A stretch of DNA of 64,000 nt from Liolophura sinensis. Its lineage: Eukaryota > Mollusca > Polyplacophora > Chitonida > Chitonidae. Below the pieces are notes generated by a model that saw nothing but the letters and a program-made list of their open reading frames with translations, was not told the DNA's origin and did no database searches. The number at the start of each line of letters is the position of its first letter. The stretch's first letter is position 1. A program made the translations under genes and the position numbers. Of this stretch, positions 12,301 through 23,600 are shown in pieces. Location of the stretch: the NCBI RefSeq assembly GCF_032854445.1, contig NC_088298.1, positions 19,363,976 to 19,427,975 on the forward strand. Direction: 5' to 3'.

Positions 12301-15300
12301 ACCAATATCCCATCTACAGACAAGGAGTTCTCAAAAATCCCCATGCCTCCACAGTTTCAGTGCCCTGATGACAATAAGCAAAGGTCCGCCCTCCAGTATA
12401 TGCCGTTGTGCTCGGTCAGTGGGAGAAGAAACTGTCTGGAACTGGCAAAGATTTGTCCACCAGTATATGCCATTGTGCCCGGTCAGTGGGAGAAGAAACG
12501 TTGTCACTTGCCCATTTAATCCAGTCATTTAGGTTTCCTTCATACTCAACACCAATTACTTAATAAGAATTAATATCATTACTTACGTGAATATGGTCCA
12601 GTTTGTAAAAATTGGGCACAAGCTGGAGGCTGTTGTGATTGGCTAATATCAACCCTACATCTGTGATTGACAGGTCTATCTCTGTTGTGTTTGGCTGATT
12701 TCAACTGTACACAGTTGATTGACATGTCTGTCTGTCATGTGATTTTCAGGCTCAAGCCCAGGAGTGTATTTTAGAGAAGTCAATGACAGATAACCGTAAG
12801 AGCAGTATAACAGCGAAGGTTGCTGTCCAGATCGTGGAGTTTTATCGCCAGGCTGCAAGGAATCTGGAAAATACAAATACGGAGGGATTAATCAGCTCCC
12901 GGCGATACAAGGTAAGAATTTTTTTTTTTCCTTAAATTAACTTACATTTTAGTTTTTACCCTTCAGTCCAATTGGTGTCATGAGATTCATGCACTCAAAT
13001 TTATACTGTTTAAGTGAGAAGTATACAAATTATAGTGTCATTGACAAAATGTCCTTGTTCACTTTGTCCAAGGATGAAAGCTTCAAGGATATTATTGGTC
13101 CAGGGCTGTCTCCTCAATATTGCTGAATATTTTCATTTTCAAACAACATACATGTATTCTGTATTTCATCAAATTCTGAATTATTAAAGGTATCCAAATT
13201 TAAAAGCTGTATTTGGCCATGGCATCTCACTGCAGGCTTGTGCAAGGATTTATATATATTTGCACCATTTTATGTGCAGTCAACATTTTCATTGTTTTGT
13301 ATGGCCTACAGCTTTTTACAAATATGTGAAAAAAATGTGTGAAATTAGAAGAGTTAATGGTGTAACAGTCCTGTATTTTGGTATCTCTTTTCACCCTGAT
13401 TTTGGTCTCTCTTTTCCCCTCTATTTTGGTCTCTTTTTTTCTCCGCCCTCAATGTTGGTCTCTTCCCCTTCCCGATTTTGTTCTCTCTTCCCCCCTTATT
13501 TTGGTCTCTTTCCCCCCCTCAATGTTGGTCGATTTTGGTCTCTCTCTCCCCCCCATTTTGGTCTCTTTTTTCTCCCCCCTCAATGTTGGTGTCTCCTTCC
13601 CGATTTTGGTCTCTCTTTCCCCCTATTTTGGTCTCCCCCCCCTCAATGTTGCCCCCCCCCCCCCCCCCCGATTTTGGTCTCTCCCCCCTATATTATTCTC
13701 TTCCCCCCTTCAATGTTGGTGTCTCTTTTTCCCCTCAATGTCGGTCTCTCTTTTCCCCCTGAGAAAGAGAGACCAAAAGGTCTCTCTTTCTCCCCTGATT
13801 TTAGTCTCTCTTTCCCCCCCCCTATTTTGGTCTCTTTTTTCTCCCTCTCAATGTTGGTCTCTTTCCCCCCCTTTATGTTGGTCTCTCCTCCCCTTGATTT
13901 GCTCCCCCCTCCCCCGATTTTGGTCTCTCTTCCCCCCCTCCCCTGTTTTGGTCTCTTTTTTTCTCCTCCCTCAATGTTGGTCTCTCTTTCTCCCCCGATT
14001 TTGGTCTCTCTTTTCTCCCCCTCTCAATGTTGGTGTCTCTCTTTTCCCCTCAATGTCGGTCTCTCTTTTTCCTCTCAACAGGACTGGAAGCGGCGGATTG
14101 AGATCAAGATCCTGTTTTATCAGACCATCATGTTTTTTTTACCTGGGCAGTCAGGCTGAGGAGCAGGAGAAGCACGGAGAGAGGCTGGCTTACTTCACAG
14201 CCGCTAATGAGAAACTTACGCAGTGCGGCAAACTTGCTAAGGTATCCAGTTTGTTTTTTCATGAAGGCTCCTCATGTTGAATTGAATCTTGGTAAATGGC
14301 GTTTTTTTTGTTTTTTTTTTTTGTTTTTTTTTTTGGTAAATCTGTATTTTAAAATGTTTAATATGTCATTAGTAGTTGAAGTAGATGTATGTTGAAATAG
14401 ATATTTACCAAAATGAAAGCCTTGACTTTTTTTGTAGTTACAATTACATTCTATTACATGAAACTAATCCATGGATTCAACAGCAGTTTATGCTGAAGTT
14501 TTTCACGTGAGGTGAATTTGTTTTGAAAAACTAGAAAAAACATCTTTTCTACATACGTCAAAAAGTAGTCCTCCTCTTTTTGTAGTTCTACTCAGAGTCA
14601 GAAATTCATGTTTCCAATTGTTTTTTCTTTATGTTTTTCAGAATGACAGCCCAGAAATACATGACTCATTAAGATTTACTTTGGATGTTGTTGCGGGGAA
14701 GTAAGTGATGCAATCTAAATGAAAGATTTTGTCTTTATTTTTTGTTTGCTAAATCAGCTATTCTTCATAAAATCTTACAAATATGATTTTGGGTAGTTTT
14801 TCTATTGTAAAATATGCTTTTCTAATACACCCATTTTTCTGTGGATTCATGTTTATTTGAATATATTTAGGTTTCTTGATTTGATTTGTGTGTCATTAAC
14901 TGCAGAAATTTTCCTAAGGTGTTCCATTACTTTTGAAAGGCTTAATTTTCCATTGTAAAATATACTTTTTGGATACACTTGTTCTTTCTGCATATCCTTT
15001 TGATTTGAATGTATGCTGTTACCCTGACTTGATTTTAATTCACAATTATTCTCAAGATATTCCATTTTCTTTGAAAACCTTACCTAATTCTTCAACTTTT
15101 TCAACCGACTCTGCAACCAATGTTTTGAAATATTCAGACAGAACTATGGAGTGTTGAGAACTAATTTGCACAGTTTTACGAAGCTTTTATCTTCAGTGAC
15201 ACAAACGAATCATTTAAGCATCATTTTAATAATAATTGTATACTTAAATTCCTCAGAAAAAAAGTGTCTTGGTGTTTGAAAGGTTTAAGATTTACAGTAG

Positions 15301-17633
15301 GTAGAGAAAACATTTACAGAGAATATTGTTTTTTTCTCAGGTACAATTCTGCGAAGAAGGACAATGACTTCGTTTATCATGAGAAAGTCCCACCTATGGA
15401 CAGTCTTCCTGAAATAAAAGGTGCGTTCACAGTTCATAACAAGTGTTTAAGTCTTGAAATAACCACATACCTGTAGTTGTAAAGATTTGGTTAATATATG
15501 ATTGTTGCCAAAATGCCCTAAATGCACCAGTACCAAATCACACTTTTCCCCCCTGGAATCAAACATTTGATCAAGGTTGCTCATTATGTGGGATGATTTG
15601 TTTCCATTGAAACTGGCTGTTCATACCTCCCATGTGCTCAGAAAACATGCCGAAAAAAACAGAAGTAAATATGGCGACCCTGTGCTGCCGGCATGTACTC
15701 AATGAAGTGTTCAAAATGAACATTAGAAGTTAATTCATGATATATAACTGGGATTTTTAATAAAGCAAAAGTGCAATTCTTTCATAGAACAAATCTGCAA
15801 AATAAAGATTTACATATACTATCACAGCCCTGTCTTGTTCCATAAGCTTACCTTGAACACCTCTGTACTTCCCTTGCTGGTATACTACTGCTTGGCACCA
15901 AATAATTTGTCTCTCCGTAGTCATAGTCTTTTCAGCTATCAGTTCCAGAAAGGCGTTCCCTTGTGTCATCATTAGTAAATCTACACAAGCATGAAACTAT
16001 TGTTGAAATTGGATAAATTCCAGCTCCAACCGCCATGTTTGGATGCCTTCTTCTTTCAGCCCATACAAGGGAGATAACTACTGACACTTCTAACATATTA
16101 TGTACTTGTTTAATCTTTTCTTCAATTTTTTTTTAATTTATTTGAGAAATTTTTTAGTGATCATTGTTCATTATGGGTTCCCATTAGTTCATTACCGGTG
16201 AGACAGTTGTGTGAGACAGTTGTGTGAGACAATTGTGTGAGACAGTTGTGTGGGACCAATGTGTGAGACAATTGTGTGAGACAGTTGCGTGAAAAAGTCA
16301 GTATTCTTTTGTAGTAGTGGCAGTGATATTTGTGTACATGATTCCCCTCACTGTGAGGAGTATGCATTCAAACATGGCGGCTGAACTTGGAATTTATCCA
16401 GTTTCCACTATAGTTTTCATGCTTGTGTCGATTTACTGGTGAGGACACATGGGAACACTTACCTGGAATTCATAGCTGAGTCGGCTGTGAGTACGGACAG
16501 ACAAATCATTTGGTGGCCAGCAGAAGTATACTGAAGCTAGCAAGGGAAGTACGAAGTACAAAGGTGTTCAAGGTAAGCTTATGGAACAAGATTAGTACAC
16601 GTAATCACAGAGGTAAGGCGTATTCAAGGTATACTGGTGCATTTGTCAATGCTCCAGTTATCCTAAGTAACTTGAAAAAGGTCAGTGAGTTAGCGAGCTC
16701 ACTCTTGTGTTTCCCATACTCATAAAACTGATCATCGTATTAGTGAAAAATGTTTTCGAAAACAAATACAAGTAAATAATGAAACCCTAAAATTCTATCA
16801 TGAATATGACTCTTTATAAGCAATAAACTAAACTACATGAAAAGGTAGTAAATGCTTAGCAGATATTCAAGCCGGAACAGACAGAGAAATCAGATTTTTG
16901 TGGATGTAGACTGTATGTGTGCAAGCAGGAGGACAAAGACAGTATCCTGCAGTAAATGTTATTTAGACAGGGGCCGGCTGTTTGTGATATAACAAAACTG
17001 TCATGCAGATAACATCGTAAGAATTTTAGTAATGATGTAAAGTTACAAGAACAAAATTTTCTTGCAGCAGACACGTTTTGTCTTGTTTTTTGATTGTTGT
17101 AGTAGACACGTGTGTTGTTGTGTTTTTTGATTTCCGTAGTAGGCACATGTTTTGTCCTGTTTTTTGATTGTTGTAGTAGACACCTGTGTTGTTGTGTTTT
17201 TTGATTGCCGTAGTAGGCACGTGTTTTGTCTTGTTTTTTGATTGTTGTAGTAGACACGTGTGTTGTTGTGTTTTTCGATTGCTGTAGTAGGCACGTGTTT
17301 TGTCTTGTTTTTTGATTGTTGTAGTAGGCACGTGTTTTGACCTTTTTTATCTTTATAGCCGACAGGTGTAATTTTTGTTGATCATTGTAGTAGACACATG
17401 TTTTGACTTTTTTTTTATCTTTATAGCCGACAGGTGTTATGTTTGTTGATTGCTGTGTCAGATAGGTGTTTTGACTTGGTTTTTTTTTTCTGACATCTGT
17501 GTTCCTCACCTGTTACAGGTGCGTCCCTAGTTAAGGGGATTCCTTTCAACCCTAATGATCCTGAGGTATCCGGTCCTGACATCTTCCAGAAGCTGGTCCC
17601 CATGGAGGCTCATGAGTCATCCTCCTTGTACAG
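4909..17633 (+). CDS. PTPN23: PTPN23 exons 1-10: BRO1 domain
   Basis: Exons 1-10 encode residues 1 to about 375, the boomerang-shaped BRO1 domain that in HD-PTP and ALIX binds the ESCRT-III protein CHMP4. Family landmarks are visible: FEQASILYNIGALHS in exon 4, KVSCTHFQCAAWAFQYL in exon 5, AQECILEKSMTDNRKS in exon 6, YNSAKKDNDFVYHE across exons 8-9, and NPNDPEVSGPDIFQKLVP in exon 10. Exon 1 has only 29 codons and is followed by a 4.5-kb intron. Exon 7 (14082-14241) has an eight-T run at 14133-14140 that puts the rest of the exon out of frame; seven T restores the family sequence YLGSQAEEQEKHGERLAYF. Confidence 0.92.
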
Positions 17634-20600
17634 GTAAGACAATTTTAGGCGTTACTTCTAACCGAGTTTTGTTGAACTATTTGCCTAGAGTGCTGAAATT
17701 TAGAAATCTGTACTATTCAACCTCCACGTAAAAATCAGGCAGGCATTGGTACTGTTCGGGGCATTTAAGGGGATACAGAATCAACACTCATTGGCTGACA
17801 GTTGAGATAGGGTTTCCTGGGTTAAATGATGCGGCATTGGTCACGCTTCAATAAATGTTCAATACCTAAAATACAACTTGGGCAAGGCATAGCCTGGACT
17901 TGCCTATCTCTCACAACATGGAATCGATTCCATATCCCTTTAATGTAGCTTGGACTTACCTATCTCTCACAACATTCAATCAGAATCAATTCCGTATCCC
18001 TTTAATGTAGCGTGGGCCTGCCTATCTCTCACAACTTTCGATCAGAATCAATTCTGTATCACTTTAATGTAGCCTGGACCTGCCTATCTCTCACAACATT
18101 CAATCAGAATCAATTCTGTATCCCTTTAGTGTAGCCTGGACTTCTCTCTCACAACATTCGATCAGAATCAATTCTGTATCACTTTAATGTAGCCTGGACT
18201 TGTCTCTCACAACATTCGATCAGAATCGATTCTGTATCACTTGAATGTAGCCTGGACTTCTCTCTCACAACATTCGATCAGAATCAATTCTGTATCACTT
18301 TAATGTAGCCTGGACTTCTCTCTCACAACATTCGATCAGAATCGATTCTGTATCACTTTAATGTAGCCTGGACTTCTCTCTCACAACATTCGATCAGAAT
18401 CAATTCTGTATCACTTTAATGTAGCCTGGACTTGTTTCTCACAACATTCGATCAGAATCGATTCTGTATCACTTTAATGTAGCCTGGACTTCTCTCTCAC
18501 AACATTCGATCAGAATCAATTCTGTATCACTTTAATGTAGCCTGGACTTGTTTCTCACAACATTCGATCAGAATCGATTCTGTATCACTTTAATGTAGCC
18601 TGGACTTCTCTCTCACAACATTCGATCAGAATCAATTCTGTATCACTTTAATGTAGCCTGGACTTCTCTCTCACAACATTCGATCAGAATCGATTCTGTA
18701 TCACTTTAATGTAGCCTGGACTTGTTTCTCACAACATTCGATCAGAATCAATTCTGTATCACTTTAATGTAGCCTGGACCTGCCTATCTCTCACAACATT
18801 CGATCAGAATCAATTCTGTATCACTTTAATGTAGCCTGGACTTCTCTCTCACAACATTCGATCAGAATCGATTCTGTATCACTTTAATGTAGCCTGGACT
18901 TCTCTCTCACAACATTCGATCAGAATCAATTCTGTATCACTTTAATGTAGCCTGGACTTGTTTCTCACAACATTCGATCAGAATCGATTCTGTATCACTT
19001 TAATGTAGCCTGGACTTCTCTCTCACAACATTCGATCAGAATCAATTCTGTATCACTTTAATGTAGCCTGGACTTGTTTCTCACAACATTCGATCAGAAT
19101 CGATTCTGTATCCCTTTAATGTGAGATTTTGGTTTTGGTAAGAAGAAAACAATAACACATACAAAAATGTGTAACTGAAGTAAAATGTTATGTCAAACTT
19201 TACACTGATCACAAATATGGATTTATGAAAATATGGTACAAATAATATTTTCATAGGTATGTATTTCTTAAAGCTTTTAGTGAATGAGTTTCTAAAGTGT
19301 CCAGTTTTCCAAAATTTATACGAGGCTAAATGCCTGATTTAGACTTTCATCTTGAGACTTTTGTCGGGGATTTCATTAATCTAGTGACATCCTTTCCAGA
19401 CTTAGAGATGATATTATTGTCTATTTATTCTTGTGGAGTACATGTTATAGGATGTTGACATAGGCTTTAACCAGCCTGAATTCATACCCCTATATGGTGG
19501 TAAATTGTGAAGTATTGTGCACATATTAATGTCTTATTCAATCTGTGTATTACAGTGAAGAGAAAGCCAAGCTATTGCGTCTGATTGGAGCAGAGGTGGA
19601 TGAGAAGAACGAAGAGCTAACGTGAGTGCTATCAGTCAAGGCATCAGAGCCAATTCCACTTAGTCATTTCTCACTTGAGTCATAATTGACTCACATTGTT
19701 TAGATATTGATAATGCAGTTTTGAATCCTGACACTTTTGTTTTGGGGTAACACTGATGAAGTGGTCAAGATTTTAATTTATATGACTTGTATTTTAAAGT
19801 TTAGATTAGGTCAGAAATAGCTTTGTGGAATCGACCCCAGGTTTTCTGCACGTTAAGTTGTCTGCCATTTTGCCAAACAAGCGAAGTTATAAATGTATTT
19901 TTGGACATAACAGTGTCATGGTAAAATGTTCCTGGAAGTCAACTCCTTAGCCAGCCGTTAGCCTGCAATTAGTGCACCAGTGCAATGATTTTAGGACACT
20001 GTTAAGTGCGTTATAAATTTGATCAATTTATTTGGTGCACTTATATTTTGATTGTCAGTCAAGTTCTAGCTTCTGTGCAGTTAAAAGTGATTACGCCTAT
20101 CGGTTTGATGAATTGAATTGTTACTGTTGGTGTTTTTGGTTGACAGTCAGTTCCTGGCCTCCATGCAGTTGGACATGAACAAGTTGAAGTCGGAACCAGA
20201 GCGATTGCCCCAGTCTCTCCTGGAGAAGTGTGCAGCCATCAGTGTACGGCCAAACGCCGTGAAAGATCTCGTGGACGTCATGGGAAGTGAGTACAGTAAT
20301 GGGAACCAGATCATTACGTCGAAACCAAATATTTTTGGGTTTGGAAAGAAATCTGTATAAAAAAAACAAATAGTTTTGTGTCTTATTTAATGTAAGGAAA
20401 AGCTGAGTTCAGAATTGTGCTTTTGTGATAATGATATGATTGGATTGAGTCTTCATTTTCTCCATGGTTTTTTTCCAGCTCTTTCAGGGATTGCCACAGA
20501 AGTAGAACTGGGGATTCAGGAACTAAAACAGACATTAGATGAAGAAGATAAGCAGAGTGAAGAATTTCAGGTCAGTGTAAAGGCAGTTTCATGTAGGTGC

Positions 20601-23600
20601 ACATTAATCCACATTTCATGGCGTGAGTCTGAGAAACTGCCCGTATTCCACCTGAAACTGAAACAGCAACTTTTATTTATGTTCTTGAAGGTAAATAATC
20701 TTCCACAATTTGTTAGTAGAAAAATCCTTATGAAATAATCATCACATCTCCTGGTTTCATTTCCAGAAAAAAATTTGATTTGGTGAACAGTTGACAAAGT
20801 TTTGCCCCCGAAATTTCTGTATAATTGCCTGTGATCAGGAAGAAATCTGAGTTTCGCCTCCAAACTTTCAGTCTAATGAAATAACATACATGTAATTCAA
20901 CTTAAATCATAATGCGCTTATAATTGTGTCTTTATATAATTGTGTCTTTACAGAAAACTTTCGGTAAAAAGCCGGACACTGTCATATTGCCTGAGATCAG
21001 GAAGGAGTGCGACATCTGTCAGGAGCAGCACACACGAGGCAGCCAGTCAAACGCAGAGCTTCACAAGGCTATGAACACACACACAGCTAACCTGAAGCTT
21101 CTGAGTGGTCCACTGGATGAGCTGCAGAAAGCCCTGCCCTCCTCAGAGCCTGTCAAAGGTGAGTAATCCCACGGCATGTTGCCTTGGCATTAGTTCTCGT
21201 ATTATTATTATTATTATTTCTGATGACTGAATGAATGATTGTGGCTTGATGCCACTTCAGCAATATTTCAGCCGATTTTTTTTACTGATGTTGTAATTGT
21301 TGTGTTAGAATGACTTCTTCTTGTGTAAGAGTAGCATCCCTTGATCTGCAGTTTCTGAGCTAAGGAGATTTTTTCTGGGCTTAGGAGATCTTTTCTGTAT
21401 CATTTTGTTGCTGCAGTTGTGATTGTACATTTGAACTGTTAATCAGTCTTTGTGTTATTCTTTTTAGTAATATCTTGTCAGACTTCATAAAAGTACAGCA
21501 GCAAGGTTATACTAATTATTAATAAATTTAATTTAATTCTGTTAAAATTACTACTAATTTTATTTATAGGTGTTAAATACCATTTTGTTGCTATTCTGCT
21601 AAATTCCATTTATTACTACAGAATCCCATTTATTACTATTAAATTCCATTTATTACTATTAATTTCCATTTATTACTATTAAATTTCATTCATTGCTGTT
21701 GTAGAAAATTCCATTTATTAGATGAGAGTATTACTTTATTATGGATTTGAGAATGTTTTGAAAACTGGGGGTTTATCCTGTCCCTACTACTATCCCTCCA
21801 CCCGGTCTTAAGCTGTTCTCATTGATTGATATCTTCTTTTGTTCCAACTGTCACTCTTGTGTTCTGATTGATGGATTGTATTTGTCTGTCTCAGGACCTG
21901 AGGATGAAGCCATTGTGAGTGAACTACAGAGAATCATGGGAAAGGTGGACGAAATGAAGGCTCAGCGTTCAAGTTTACACGAACAGTTCAGAGAGGAGGT
22001 GCACAAAGACGACATCACGAACGCCATCGTCACACACGAGGGCACTGACACGCAGGTATGAGAGTACATTCTCTGTAAGAAGCTGTCATCTGATATACTC
22101 ATGTTAGACATGTGTTTCCAACATTTCCAAAAACTTTAAATACATGGATATGGATAATACAAGGAAACTTTTTTGAAACGTTATTTCTTCAGGACTTGAG
22201 AGGGGAGGACATGAAATTTCTGTGAGGCAGAAACGCAAAACAAATTTATTTCTCTTAATAGATTGGTGCCATCTGATATGTTTGTGTGTTTTGTGTACGT
22301 AAAATTCCACAGGTCTGCAGTTATATGTTAATTATTAGTACTGTGTGAAACTGCTGGTAATCTGCAGTAACCTGCTCACTCTTAATTGAAATCTGTTAGC
22401 AAGTTTTGGTCATCTGTTAGGAATTGATGGTCAGCTGTGTGTAATGTATGGTCATTTGGTGACAATTTTTGGTCATTTTTTACGAATTTATGATCATTTA
22501 TCCACAATTTATGGCTGTCTGTTAACTATTTATGGGGATCTGTTCACAGTGACCTCTTCACTGTTAATAGAGATCTATTAGCAACTTTCGGTCATCTGTT
22601 AGCAATTAATGGTCATCTGTCAGCAATTAATGGTCATCTATGTGCAATGTATGGTCATTTGGTGGTAATTTTTGGTCATTTATCCACAGTCAACTGTTTG
22701 TGGTGATCTGTTTGCATTTTATCCTCATGTTTCCACAGTTTATGGACAGCTATTAATTTATTTATTTATTTATTTATTTATTTATTTTATTTGATTGATG
22801 GTTTACGCCGTACACAACAATATTTCTCTTATGAGACGGTGGCCAACATTATGGTGGGAGGAAACTGGGCAGAATCCTGGGGAAACCCACAACCATCCGC
22901 AGGTTTCTGGCAAACCTTCCCACTTACGGCCGAAGAGGAAGACAGCACGAGCTGGACTTGAACTCACAGCAGCCGCATTAGTGAGAGGCTTCTGGATCAT
23001 TACGTTGCGCAAGCGCGCTTACCAACTAAGCGACATCTATTAACAATTTATGGCTGTCTGTTTGCAGACGTTTTTCCAGGAGCAACTGAAGAAGCATGAC
23101 AAAGTTGTAGGATTCCTGCGTCAAAATATGGCCGCCCAGAAGAACATTTTAATGGCACTGACCGATGCAAATGCTCGATTTGCTAACATTAGAAAAGCAA
23201 CAACAGAGTCCTCAGCACAGTGAGTATACAACATAATGCTTTGTGGAAAAATCTGTTCAGGCTTGATTACACTAAATCACCTCAAATGTTACTCATGGTG
23301 CACTAAGTAGTGCATCTGCCAAATTCTCAAAGGCCTATTGGTTACAGAAAGGTGTTCTGGGGCATGGACGGTATGATGATATCCTGCTGAAGAAATGTAG
23401 TTTGTGGGCACTAAGAGTAATCCTTTGTGATATTTATTTGCTGAAATAACATGATTTGACCTACACACTTGATGATAGTTATTGCTGTGTGATCATTTCG
23501 TCAAGAATACAGTAGAAGTCATATGATCAAGGTTTATTTTCAGATATAGATTTAAATGGCTCTGGTTGTGAATGTTTAAATTTTTTATTTGCTTTTCCAT

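Noticed and set aside
13260-14280. Two overlapping reading frames of about 300 codons rich in Phe, Pro, Leu and Ser
   Set aside because: They are translations of the intronic C/T minisatellite. The second runs into exon 7 only because the array has no stops.
15757-15972. - strand frame MTQGNAFLELIAEK as a real gene exon
   Set aside because: It lies in one arm of an inverted repeat, the copy in the other arm is broken, and no adjoining exons were found; reported as a repeat instead.
16856-17509. - strand frames with repeated TTTIKKQ-type residues
   Set aside because: Antisense translation of the intron 9 minisatellite.
17885-19122. CRISPR-like regular array
   Set aside because: Units are contiguous tandem copies without unique spacers, inside a eukaryotic intron.
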